NCBI RefSeq assembly: GCF_003480915.1
Contig: NZ_QUKD01000009.1
Span: 228,898-292,897 of the forward strand
DNA: 64,000 nt
Source of the DNA: Parabacteroides sp. TM07-1AC
GTDB lineage: Bacteria > Bacteroidota > Bacteroidia > Bacteroidales > Tannerellaceae
Direction: 5' to 3'
How positions within the stretch are numbered: the first letter of the stretch is position 1; each line of letters starts with the position of its first letter. The position numbers and the translations under genes are program-made. Below, one piece after another: positions 31,468 to 39,047 of the stretch. The notes beneath the pieces were generated by a model. That model saw only the letters and a list, made by a program, of their open reading frames with translations. It searched no databases and was not told the DNA's origin.

Positions 31468-31866
31468 ATGAGAACAAAAAGCTTTAATGAAGTAATCGCT
31501 GATTATTTGAAACAGCGGGCAGCAGAGGACACACTATTCGCTCCGAAGTTTACAAACCCAAAGAAGAGCGTTGATGAATGTTGCCGCTATATTTTAGGTG
31601 AAGCGCGGAAGCGCGGTAATGAGGTGGTAATGACTGATAATGAAGTGTTCGGCTTAGCTATACACTATTACGAAGAGGAAAATATCAAAGTGAATGCTAG
31701 AATAGGTAATTCAGTTAAAAGCCGGGTTGTAAGTAGCAAACAGGTTCCTGAGGTTCAAACTGTGGAACAGTTGTCGATACAATATGAACGGCCTGTTTTT
31801 TCCACTGTTAAGCGGGGGAGAGGTAAGAGAGAAGAAAGCAAATTACAATTATCTTTATTTGATTAA
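31468..31866 (+). CDS. PcfK-like protein
   Basis: The 132-residue protein fits the PcfK-like family: SFNEVIADYLKQRAAEDTLFAPKFTNPKKSVDECCRYILGEARKRG near 5-50, then DNEVFGLAIHYYEEE. PcfK and PcfJ are named from a conjugative plasmid operon but are widespread in Bacteroidetes phages and mobile elements; their functions are unknown. Here the two lie together directly after the replication genes. Confidence 0.8.
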   Translation: MRTKSFNEVIADYLKQRAAEDTLFAPKFTNPKKSVDECCRYILGEARKRGNEVVMTDNEVFGLAIHYYEEENIKVNARIGNSVKSRVVSSKQVPEVQTVEQLSIQYERPVFSTVKRGRGKREESKLQLSLFD

Positions 31867-31869
31867 GCC

Positions 31870-33195
31870 ATGAAGCCAAAAACAAAATTACAAAAGCTGG
31901 TAGTTAAACTGAGCGCACAATTACCGAAATTTACTGAGAAACATCGTCAATGGGCTATTGAAAATGTCGTTGATCGTATTGGTCTTCGATTGAAAAAAGG
32001 TATTATTACTTGTACTCATTGTAGTGAAGTTTTTCCTGATACAATGAAATTTGAAGATGGCGAAATTGATATCTGTCCTAATTGTGGAAGTAAATTGAAG
32101 ATCGAAACAACTACGAGGAAAAATGATTTTCAAGCAGAGTATTTCTGTATCATAACAACATGCCAGGGATTTCAAGTATTCCGTTATTTTATGATTAAGA
32201 AGGAATTCAAATTTGGTTGTGAGGCACAATATAAAATTGCGGAAGTTGTCCAGCGATGGCTCCTGCCTGATGGTAGATTTGAAACATTTGCAAAACTTAC
32301 TAATACACATCAATATTATAATGATGCGTGGTGTTTTGATAGTGATATGGAATTGAGAGGTAGAGATAAACATGCCTACAATGTTGGATGCGACGCATGT
32401 TATCCAGTTCGAAAATATCTTTCTGTTTGGAGAAAGTACGGATTCAAAGGTAAAATGTATGGCTTTTTCCCTTTTAACTTCTTTCATCTGATCAGTACAA
32501 ATAACCAAGCTGAAACATTACTTAAAGCCTGTCAGTTTGATTTGCTCCGTAGAATGTGTGCAGGGTATGATGATGAAATAAAAAGATACTGGCCATCGAT
32601 AAAAATATGTATGCGTAATCATTATCTTGTGAAAGATGCAAAAATGTGGCTTGATTATTTGATGTTACTCAGTTACTACAAAAAGGATCTACGCAATGCT
32701 CACTATGTCTGTCCTGTTAATTTAAGAAATGCTCATGATGAGTATATGAATAAGCGGAATCGCGAATTGACTAAAGAACGAGCTGCCTTTGATCGTGAAA
32801 AAGCTATTTATGCAGAACAACGACGGAAACGACTTTTTGAAAAGATGAAGGAAGACAATCTCAAATATCAAGAACAGAAAGGTAAATTCTTTGATGTTCA
32901 ATTCAATGATGGTGTTGTAGTGGTACGTGTACTACGTAGTGTTGAAGAGTTTAAAGAAGAAGGGGATGCTTTGAATCACTGTGTATTTACAAATGAGTAT
33001 TATAAAAAGACTAATTCCCTTGTTCTTTCCGCTCGAATTGGAGATAAACACATTGAGACAATCGAAATAAATTTAACGACTATGACGGTCAATCAATGTT
33101 ATGGGCATGGAAATAATAATACAAAGTATCATAATCAGATACTTGAACTTGTGAAAAAGAATATGAACCTGATCCGTCGAAGGTTGACGGCGTAA
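31870..33195 (+). CDS. PcfJ-like protein with zinc-ribbon motif
   Basis: The 441-residue protein has a two-pair Cys motif CTHCSEVFPD...CPNCGSKL near 48-75 that should bind zinc, a Tyr/Trp-rich middle, a coiled basic stretch (KRNRELTKERAAFDREKAIYAEQRRKRLFEKMKEDN) and a C-terminal DALNHCVFTNEYYKKTNSLVLSARIG domain typical of PcfJ. It starts three bases after PcfK. The function is unknown; nucleic-acid binding is suggested by the ribbon and basic helix. Confidence 0.8.
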   Translation: MKPKTKLQKLVVKLSAQLPKFTEKHRQWAIENVVDRIGLRLKKGIITCTHCSEVFPDTMKFEDGEIDICPNCGSKLKIETTTRKNDFQAEYFCIITTCQGFQVFRYFMIKKEFKFGCEAQYKIAEVVQRWLLPDGRFETFAKLTNTHQYYNDAWCFDSDMELRGRDKHAYNVGCDACYPVRKYLSVWRKYGFKGKMYGFFPFNFFHLISTNNQAETLLKACQFDLLRRMCAGYDDEIKRYWPSIKICMRNHYLVKDAKMWLDYLMLLSYYKKDLRNAHYVCPVNLRNAHDEYMNKRNRELTKERAAFDREKAIYAEQRRKRLFEKMKEDNLKYQEQKGKFFDVQFNDGVVVVRVLRSVEEFKEEGDALNHCVFTNEYYKKTNSLVLSARIGDKHIETIEINLTTMTVNQCYGHGNNNTKYHNQILELVKKNMNLIRRRLTA

Positions 33196-33208
33196 ATATT
33201 AAGTTGTT

Positions 33209-33565
33209 ATGAAATATGTTCCTGTTTTTGGTAGAAATATTGACAGCTATATTCAAAAAAGATTGAATAACAAAACTCATTTGATTTGCACATTCGATAG
33301 AGAAGACGGTTTAAAATTGTATATACTAGCAATAGAAATAAATATGAGACTTGAAGATAACTCCCTTATGCCCTGGGGAAAATATAAGGGTGAGAAAATG
33401 GCAAATGTTCCGGCTACATACTTGATGTGGCTATACAACAATGAGAAATGTAATGCGGAAGTCCAGGCGTACATTGAAGATAACATGGATGCTTTAAAAG
33501 AAGAAATCAGGCAATTAGGAGATAAAAAAGATGAAACTAAAAGATATAGCAAGCCAATTGGCTAA
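33209..33565 (+). CDS. DUF3820-like phage protein
   Basis: The product is 118 residues from the ATG at 33209, or about 73 if it starts at the internal ATG near 33344. The recognisable part is MPWGKYKGEKMANVPATYLMWLYNNEKC, a DUF3820 core found in many phages. The N-terminal 40 residues are beta-like and may be real. It overlaps the next gene by 35 bases. Function unknown. Confidence 0.65.
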   Translation: MKYVPVFGRNIDSYIQKRLNNKTHLICTFDREDGLKLYILAIEINMRLEDNSLMPWGKYKGEKMANVPATYLMWLYNNEKCNAEVQAYIEDNMDALKEEIRQLGDKKDETKRYSKPIG

Positions 33566-33839
33566 CCGAATAAACCAACCAGCCGTAATCGAAGTGTATC
33601 TTCGACAGGTATATGCGAAGGGTTTTATAGATGGTACCAAACAGTCTCCCTGGATAAGCGTTAAGGAAGGGTTACCATGTGATCAAAATATCGTCTTGGT
33701 AAGGAGCCAATATGGAAGCAAATCTACAGCTTATTATTGCGACAATAATATCGGGTTTGTAATTTACGGAGAAAATGCCTATAAGGTTTTTGGAGTAGTA
33801 ACGCATTGGATGCCGATACCGGAATTAGAAGAGGACTGA
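33531..33839 (+). CDS. DUF551-domain phage protein
   Basis: The 102-residue protein has the DUF551 pattern: SPWISVKEGLPCDQNIVLVRSQYG near 40-63 and the closing VVTHWMPIPELEED. An N-terminal helix with ANRINQPAVIEVYLRQVYAKGFIDG precedes it. The family is common in phages and has no known function. It is the last gene before the intergenic region holding the phage tRNA. Confidence 0.8.
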   Translation: MKLKDIASQLANRINQPAVIEVYLRQVYAKGFIDGTKQSPWISVKEGLPCDQNIVLVRSQYGSKSTAYYCDNNIGFVIYGENAYKVFGVVTHWMPIPELEED

Positions 33840-33997
33840 ACTTTTGCTCACCTTATTTGCAAGGCGAACAAACGCGAAAAAATTGAAAATTAAGTGTTAA
33901 GTCGACATTAAAATGAACATAAATGTATTATCTTCTTTACAAAGATATTTCATGTAGTATATAATGTTGGCAACTTATACAAATAATATTTAAAAAG

Positions 33998-34072
33998 TGA
34001 ACCGTGCCGGATTCGAACCGGCGACCTCTGCCCTGTCAAGGCAGCGCTCTAAACCAGCTGAGCTAACGGTTC
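33998..34072 (-). tRNA. Phage tRNA-Val (anticodon GAC)
   Basis: Read on the minus strand, GAACCGT pairs with ACGGTTC as a perfect acceptor stem. A standard D arm (TAGCTCAG...GAGC) follows. The anticodon arm CTGCC-TTGACAG-GGCAG gives anticodon GAC (valine), and the T arm GCCGG-TTCGAAT-CCGGC is perfect. The discriminator is A and CCA is not encoded. It is opposite in strand to the surrounding genes and has no promoter that I can see. Confidence 0.9.
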
Positions 34073-34110
34073 GGTTTAGCAAATATAAGAAAAGTTATAA
34101 AATAGTAGAT

Positions 34111-34467
34111 ATGGAAACAAATGAGAATTTCAATTTATGGTGTATTGTCGAATTATTCGGACATAACCGGATAGCAGGCAAATGTAGTGAACAAAGCATA
34201 GCAGGGAATAATTTCCTCCGGGTAGATGTTCCGGAAACGAAAATGCAGCCAGCATTTACTCGGTTCCTGAATCATGCTGCCATCTATGCTATTAATCCAA
34301 TCACAGAAGAAGTAGCGCGGGATCGGGCAGAAGTTTATAATTGTGCTCCTATTGATAGATGGGATGCGAGGTCTATGCTTGAAAAAATTCAGGCAGAAAT
34401 AAATAATGACAGAAAGACGATTGATTCTCCTGCTGACAATGATAAGGATGATTATCTTGTATTTTAA
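34111..34467 (+). CDS. Conserved phage protein of unknown function
   Basis: The start is set at ATG 34111. The longer frame from 33997 reads MNRAGFEPATSALSRQRSKP, the familiar false translation of an antisense tRNA, and is rejected. The 118-residue product has NFNLWCIVELFGHNRIAGKCSEQ and NNFLRVDVPETKMQPAFTRFLNHAAIYAINPI, a pattern I have seen in Bacteroidetes mobile elements without a known function. It is 18 bases before the PAPS-reductase-like gene. Confidence 0.7.
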   Translation: METNENFNLWCIVELFGHNRIAGKCSEQSIAGNNFLRVDVPETKMQPAFTRFLNHAAIYAINPITEEVARDRAEVYNCAPIDRWDARSMLEKIQAEINNDRKTIDSPADNDKDDYLVF

Positions 34468-34485
34468 TTTAAAAATGAGTAAACC

Positions 34486-35340
34486 ATGAAGATAATAGTC
34501 AGTTTCTCTGGCGGTAAGGATAGCCAAGCTTGCCTGATCCAAGCCGCAAACCGATACGGAGCAGATAAGATAGAAGCCGTTTTTTGCGATACAGGCTGGG
34601 AACATCCGGATACATACCAGCATATAACAAATGTTTGTCAGCAGATGAGTATCAAATTAACTACACTCAAACCTGAATTAGGCTTTGTGGAATTAGCAAA
34701 GAAAAAGAAACGTTTCCCCTCGGTTATCGGGCGATTTTGCACTATCGAACTAAAGATAAAACCTATGATTGATTATCTTCTCTCCTTAAAAGAGAGCTGT
34801 ATTATCATTCAAGGGATTAGAGCACGTGAAAGTTCTGTTCGTGCTGCTATGGAACCGGAATGTATGTACTTCCGATCCTACTTCCAGCCGAATGGAAGTG
34901 GCAGAAAGGAAACATATCGGGGCAAAGAAGTTAGGGAGTGGTGTTCTAAATATGATGCTTCTGTTATTCGTCCTATATTCAACTGGTCTGCCCAGGAAGT
35001 AATTGACTGTATTCTAAATGCTGAACAGAAGCCTAATCCACTTTATTACAAAGGTTTTTCTCGCGTTGGCTGTTTTCCTTGTGTTATGTGTCGGCAAGTA
35101 GAGATTAGGGAGTTACTAAAAGATGAGCTTATGAAACAACGATTGATTGATGCTGAAAAGTATGTAGGCAGATCGTTTTTTGCGATTGATACTATTCCTA
35201 AACGGTTTTGCAAAAATGGAGTGTACGCGATGGCAGAGGAAGTTTTCAAGTATGTTTCTGACAAAAATGCCACATTGGATATGTTTGGGCCAGAGGGTGG
35301 ATACGCGTGTATGTCAATCTTTCATGGACTTTGTGAATAA
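34486..35340 (+). CDS. PAPS-reductase-like PP-loop protein
   Basis: The 284-residue protein starts with the PP-loop SFSGGKDSQA (residues 5-14), has AVFCDTGWEHPDTYQHI near 31-47, and a C-terminal cluster GCFPCVMCRQVEIRE near 198-212 that could hold an iron-sulfur or zinc site. This is the adenylyl-transfer core of the PAPS reductase/DndC-like superfamily. In phages such proteins are often beside ParB-like and methyltransferase genes, as here. A role in DNA or RNA modification is inferred; sulfate reduction itself is unlikely in a phage. Confidence 0.8.
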   Translation: MKIIVSFSGGKDSQACLIQAANRYGADKIEAVFCDTGWEHPDTYQHITNVCQQMSIKLTTLKPELGFVELAKKKKRFPSVIGRFCTIELKIKPMIDYLLSLKESCIIIQGIRARESSVRAAMEPECMYFRSYFQPNGSGRKETYRGKEVREWCSKYDASVIRPIFNWSAQEVIDCILNAEQKPNPLYYKGFSRVGCFPCVMCRQVEIRELLKDELMKQRLIDAEKYVGRSFFAIDTIPKRFCKNGVYAMAEEVFKYVSDKNATLDMFGPEGGYACMSIFHGLCE

Positions 35341-35385
35341 TGCTTTAATGGTAGTAAATATAAGAGGCAGAGTTTACCCAGCCTC

Positions 35386-35568
35386 TTATATTGCCTCGAC
35401 ATAAGGACTTTCATAATTACCTTTTAGTCCATGTCTTTCCATATATGATCTAATTTCACTTCTATAAGCGATTTCAAAAATGTATCCATCTTTAGGTGAT
35501 GGGCCAAGCGATCTGTCGAATTTGTAATAATCGCCATTGTGATAAAAAGAAATACGATAGTTTGCCAT
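35386..35568 (-). CDS. Small protein beside the HEPN-like cassette
   Basis: Starting at the ATG at 35568 the product is 60 residues (MANYRISFYHNGDYYKFDRS). It has aromatic beta segments and a short helix (YRSEIRSYMERHGLKG). The longer frame to 35685 overlaps the neighbouring gene and is unlikely. It lies on the minus strand like the HEPN-like pair and could belong to that cargo unit. Unknown function. Confidence 0.45.
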   Translation of the reverse strand: MANYRISFYHNGDYYKFDRSLGPSPKDGYIFEIAYRSEIRSYMERHGLKGNYESPYVEAI

Positions 35569-35620
35569 AATGTGCAGTATTTTAATTTTGTTATCTCGGT
35601 GTGTTGATAATAGTGAAAAT

Positions 35621-36121
35621 TTATTTATGATTGCAGTTTGGGTTAAAGCTCCTAAATTCATCGAGCATTGTTGACAAGCAATCATTTTCTTTAATAAAAT
35701 CTATAAGATAGTCTTCTGTAATAATAAATTGTCTATTTGTTTCTTTTTCTTTTGTTGCTAATATTTGCTCTCCGTTTGATGTTATCTGAAAACCATGAAT
35801 AATTCGATTCCTCTTATCACATAGTTCTTCAAATAAATTAGCTATTTTATCATCTGAATTTTCTGTAATTGTATTTTTGATTGCAAATTTCATCATCTTA
35901 GATCCTGATGTTGTATCAATTAAATCATACCAATCATATTGATGTTTTCCTTTATTATTTAGAATATTTTCAATGACAAAAGCATTATTTGAATTGAAAA
36001 CACATAGAGCAATTCCCAACAATTTTATGTATTCTTCTGACGGTAAAGCCTGTTTTGTAATTGATTCGTTCATTTTTATTTGTATATAATTTATAAATAG
36101 GTCGTTTAAAAATTCCCCCAT
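35621..36121 (-). CDS. HEPN-like protein with R-x4-H motif
   Basis: The product is 166 residues (or 150 from an ATG at 36073). It is helical and has LFEELCDKRNRIIHGFQI, in which Arg104 and His109 form the R-x4-H motif of HEPN ribonucleases. HEPN toxins cut RNA in many abortive-infection and toxin-antitoxin systems. The gene is on the minus strand inside a plus-strand phage region, is AT-rich, and overlaps the end of its partner at 36106. A defence or superinfection-immunity role is inferred. Confidence 0.6.
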   Translation of the reverse strand: MGEFLNDLFINYIQIKMNESITKQALPSEEYIKLLGIALCVFNSNNAFVIENILNNKGKHQYDWYDLIDTTSGSKMMKFAIKNTITENSDDKIANLFEELCDKRNRIIHGFQITSNGEQILATKEKETNRQFIITEDYLIDFIKENDCLSTMLDEFRSFNPNCNHK

Positions 36122-36702
36122 ATAGCAGGGTTTGTTATAATATTGGCAATAACATTTGAAGCAACATCAGAACCAAAACTTTTAATCTTATCTATAAGTC
36201 TATTTTTAGCTTGTACAGGATCAGATTCATTTTCTATGATTGCTTTAATCTCTTTTTGTTGTTTGCCTGTTAACTCATCTTTTATTGCTTCAATGAAGAT
36301 GTCAATAGCTAAAGACTGTTCTTGAGATTGTTCTTGAGATTGATTAACATTGACATGTATAGAATTGTCTGTCTTATTATTCTCATTTTGAACTTTTGGG
36401 AGTTCTGGGATAACAAGACATGATTCCAATATTCCTAGTAATTTGTCAAATAAACTAGGTGAATTATAGGATTTAGTAAAATCTTCAGCAGCTTTTTCAA
36501 AATCATTAATACATCTGTCTCCTGTAAATTTGAAAGATAAAAACCTGATAGTCTTATTTTTCCAAATTTCATATTCTGATATACTTTTTAGATTATAAGC
36601 GTCAAAAGTCCTCCATTCATTTTCTAATGTAGGTATATAAGAAATCCCCTTCCTAATTTTGTTACCTTCTTCTATAAGGTCTTCGAGAGTTATTGTAGCC
36701 AT
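36106..36702 (-). CDS. Partner of the HEPN-like protein, unknown family
   Basis: The 198-residue protein has a helical N-terminal region (EDLIEEGNKIRKGISYIPT, EYEIWKNKTIRFLSFKF), a Gln/Ser-rich linker (VNVNQSQEQSQEQS near 118-131) and a C-terminal helical segment, KIKSFGSDVASNVIANIITNPAIWG, that is somewhat hydrophobic. It may be a sensor or an antitoxin for the HEPN-like gene that follows it. I do not recognise a named family; resemblance to abortive-infection helper proteins is only by impression. Confidence 0.55.
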   Translation of the reverse strand: MATITLEDLIEEGNKIRKGISYIPTLENEWRTFDAYNLKSISEYEIWKNKTIRFLSFKFTGDRCINDFEKAAEDFTKSYNSPSLFDKLLGILESCLVIPELPKVQNENNKTDNSIHVNVNQSQEQSQEQSLAIDIFIEAIKDELTGKQQKEIKAIIENESDPVQAKNRLIDKIKSFGSDVASNVIANIITNPAIWGNF

Positions 36703-36724
36703 ATAATATTATTGTATGAATTTC

Positions 36725-36732
36725 CAAAGGTA
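36725..36732 (-). promoter_or_regulatory. Promoter (-7 box) of the HEPN-like cassette
   Basis: The minus strand reads TACCTTTG, an exact TAnnTTTG match 22 bases upstream of the first cassette start codon (36702). It faces away from the rightward promoter at 36834, so the cassette has its own divergent promoter and could be expressed in the lysogen. Confidence 0.55.
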
Positions 36733-36833
36733 TAAATTAATTTGATGTGATGATATTTAAGGAACCATAAACTTAACAGTTGTGTTTTGTAAATATCATA
36801 ATGATTATATATTATTCAATATGATATTTTTAT

Positions 36834-36841
36834 TATATTTG
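36834..36841 (+). promoter_or_regulatory. Promoter (-7 box) for the ParB-like and methyltransferase genes
   Basis: TATATTTG is an exact match to TAnnTTTG, 21 bases upstream of the preferred ParB-like start (36863). It supports that start over the longer frame from 36782, which would begin before the promoter. Confidence 0.55.
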
Positions 36842-36862
36842 TCTTTACATAAATCTGTATGT

Positions 36863-37426
36863 ATGAGTAATATAAAGATTGATCGAAATAACTATCGTAT
36901 CCATGATGACAAGAACAAACGTCTGATCCGGAAAAGCCTTGAAGAATGTGGTGCCGGGCGTTCTATCCTTTTTGATAATGATGATTGTATCATTGCTGGA
37001 AATGGTGTATATGAGCAGGCCCAGGAGCTAGGTTTAAAAGTCCGTGTTATTGAAAGTGATGGTACGGAACTTATTGCGATCAAACGTAAAGACTTATCGA
37101 CAGAAGATGCCCGGCGTAAGGCATTAGCTTTAGCGGATAACCATACATCTGATACATCATTCTTTGATTTTGATGCTATCGTAAAAGATTTTGGCGTTGA
37201 TGAACTGGAAGCATGGGAATTAGAGATAAATGAGGCTAAAGATTATTCCGATAAAAACAGAGAAATTGATGTAGAAGAATGGGAAGACGCGCATGAACTG
37301 ATATTGAAGTTTGATGCTGAAACTTATTTACGAGTTAAAGAGTCATTAATGACTATTGACTCTGATCCCAGTAAGGCCGTATGTAAATTACTTTTTGAAA
37401 ATGTCAATGATGAAATTACAATTTGA
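36863..37426 (+). CDS. ParB-like N-terminal domain protein
   Basis: From ATG 36863 the product is 187 residues. It begins MSNIKIDRNNYRIHDDKNKRLIRKSLEECGAGRSILFDNDDCIIAGNGVYEQAQELG, the ParB/sulfiredoxin-like fold with the nucleotide-site GAGRS segment. It continues through LSTEDARRKALALADNHTSD. In phages this domain usually lies before terminase and DNA methyltransferase genes, as it does here. Its role may be CTP-type nucleotide binding or DNA site recognition; this is inferred. Confidence 0.8.
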   Translation: MSNIKIDRNNYRIHDDKNKRLIRKSLEECGAGRSILFDNDDCIIAGNGVYEQAQELGLKVRVIESDGTELIAIKRKDLSTEDARRKALALADNHTSDTSFFDFDAIVKDFGVDELEAWELEINEAKDYSDKNREIDVEEWEDAHELILKFDAETYLRVKESLMTIDSDPSKAVCKLLFENVNDEITI

Positions 37427-38468
37427 GTGGTATATAAAGAACGGTTATCCCTTTAAAGGGATGGAACCTCACAGGCTGAAGGTCTTTGGCACTTTTATTT
37501 GTGGAGGTGGCTCATCTATGGGATATAAACTGGCCGGCTATGACCATCTCGGAGGGGTTGAATTAGATCAACAGGTGTCAAGAGTATATAACAGGAATCA
37601 TTCTCCAAAGTACTTATATACAGAAGATATTCGACTGTTCAATGAAAGAGAAGATTTACCTAACGAATTGTATAATTTGGATATTCTGGATGGTTCACCA
37701 CCTTGTTCTACATTTTCCATGGCCGGGGAAAGGGAAAACGCATGGGGTAAAAAGAAGCGCTTCAAGGAAGGTCAGGCAATGCAGCGCCTGGATGATCTTG
37801 TTTTCATTTACATTGATACGATCTGCAAGTTACGACCAAAGGTTGCTATACTGGAAAATGTAAAAGGAATAATACAGGGTAATGCCCGCGCCTATTCAAA
37901 GGAGATCGTAAAACGTGTGCAGAAGATAGGATATGATGTGCAGGTCTTCCTTCTTAATTCTGCAAGTATGGGCATTCCTCAAAAACGCGAACGTGTATTT
38001 TTTATCTGTAGAAGGAAAGATCTTGGCTTTTCAAAGTTGTGGCTAAGCTTTAATGAAACACCTATCCTGTTTAGAGAAATCATGGATAAGAACGATCAGT
38101 CAGACAATCTTACCGAATACCAAAGAATGTTATGGAATAACAAACGGAAATCTGATAAATCATTTGGAGATGTAATAGATCGGCTAGAAAAGCGCCTTAG
38201 TATGTTTTCTAACCCTATTATTCATTCAGATGATGTGGCGCCTACATTAACAAGCGGGGCCGGTGTGAATGCTCTTTATGATATCCCTAGAAGTCTAAAC
38301 AAAAGAGAAATGTGTCTCATTGGCTCATATCCTTTAGATTATGACTTTGCCGATATTAAACCTGAATATTTGATAGGTATGAGTGTTCCTCCTATTATGA
38401 CAGCTCGTATCTCTTATGAGATATATAAGCAATGGTTTTGTAAGAAGAGTAATAGTTTAACAATATAG
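37410..38468 (+). CDS. C5-cytosine DNA methyltransferase
   Basis: With ATG 37410 the product is 352 residues and overlaps the ParB-like gene by 17 bases. Motifs in order: I as FICGGGSSMGYKLAG (about 30-43), IV as DGSPPCSTFSMAG with catalytic Cys99, VI as ENVKGII, VIII as QKRERVFFICR. The target recognition region is short. It should place 5-methylcytosine on DNA, which would protect phage DNA from host restriction. No cognate restriction gene is present, so it is an orphan methylase. Confidence 0.93.
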   Translation: MKLQFEWYIKNGYPFKGMEPHRLKVFGTFICGGGSSMGYKLAGYDHLGGVELDQQVSRVYNRNHSPKYLYTEDIRLFNEREDLPNELYNLDILDGSPPCSTFSMAGERENAWGKKKRFKEGQAMQRLDDLVFIYIDTICKLRPKVAILENVKGIIQGNARAYSKEIVKRVQKIGYDVQVFLLNSASMGIPQKRERVFFICRRKDLGFSKLWLSFNETPILFREIMDKNDQSDNLTEYQRMLWNNKRKSDKSFGDVIDRLEKRLSMFSNPIIHSDDVAPTLTSGAGVNALYDIPRSLNKREMCLIGSYPLDYDFADIKPEYLIGMSVPPIMTARISYEIYKQWFCKKSNSLTI

Positions 38469-38477
38469 GTTTAACAA

Positions 38478-39047
38478 ATGGCAGCAACAAGAAAAGCAGG
38501 AGAAAAAGAGCAGGACAAACAGTTGATTGCCCCTCTTTACTTTAAAGCGTATACATTCCGTGAGATTGCGGAGTCTGTATCTGCCATTACTGGCCGTACG
38601 ATTTCCCATGTAACAGTATTCAATGATGTTAAGGAGATACTGAAAGAGTCTGAGGAGGCCCGGAAGGATTTTGTTAATAATCAATTGACAATAGAACTCG
38701 GGAAAATCAACAAGCTGGAACGCGAGTATTGGGAAGCCTGGGAGAAATCAAAGACGGACCAGAAAAAGAAGTCTGTTGAGAAGAAAGATGATTGTGAGGG
38801 TGATCCGGCAAAAGGTAAAAAGAAATCTTCTACCCGTGTTCTGGGAGAGGAAATTATCAACATGGGCGATCCGCGTTATCTGGCCGGTATCGAACGATGT
38901 ATTGAAATGCGTTGTAAACTTCTTGGAATAAACGGAACTCAAAAAGTTGATGTGACAACGGGCGGTAATAAGATACAGTTTACCGGTTTCAATTTCCTGC
39001 CGGTGACACCGAACGTAGAACAGCTAATAAAGCAAGCTGATGAATGA
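38478..39047 (+). CDS. Terminase small subunit
   Basis: The 189-residue protein has a helix-turn-helix-like start (YTFREIAESVSAITGRTISHVTVFNDVKEIL, about 26-56), a coiled middle with a Lys/Asp-rich linker, and a tail with GDPRYLAGIERCIEMRCKLLGINGTQKVDVTTGG. This is the common TerS plan of DNA-binding domain, oligomerising helices and a TerL-contacting tail. It overlaps terL by four bases. It should select the packaging site. Confidence 0.8.
   Translation: MAATRKAGEKEQDKQLIAPLYFKAYTFREIAESVSAITGRTISHVTVFNDVKEILKESEEARKDFVNNQLTIELGKINKLEREYWEAWEKSKTDQKKKSVEKKDDCEGDPAKGKKKSSTRVLGEEIINMGDPRYLAGIERCIEMRCKLLGINGTQKVDVTTGGNKIQFTGFNFLPVTPNVEQLIKQADE

Noticed and set aside
33997..34110. N-terminal extension MNRAGFEPATSALSRQRSKP on the plus strand
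   Set aside because: It is the antisense translation of tRNA-Val, a well-known false annotation; the real gene starts at 34111.
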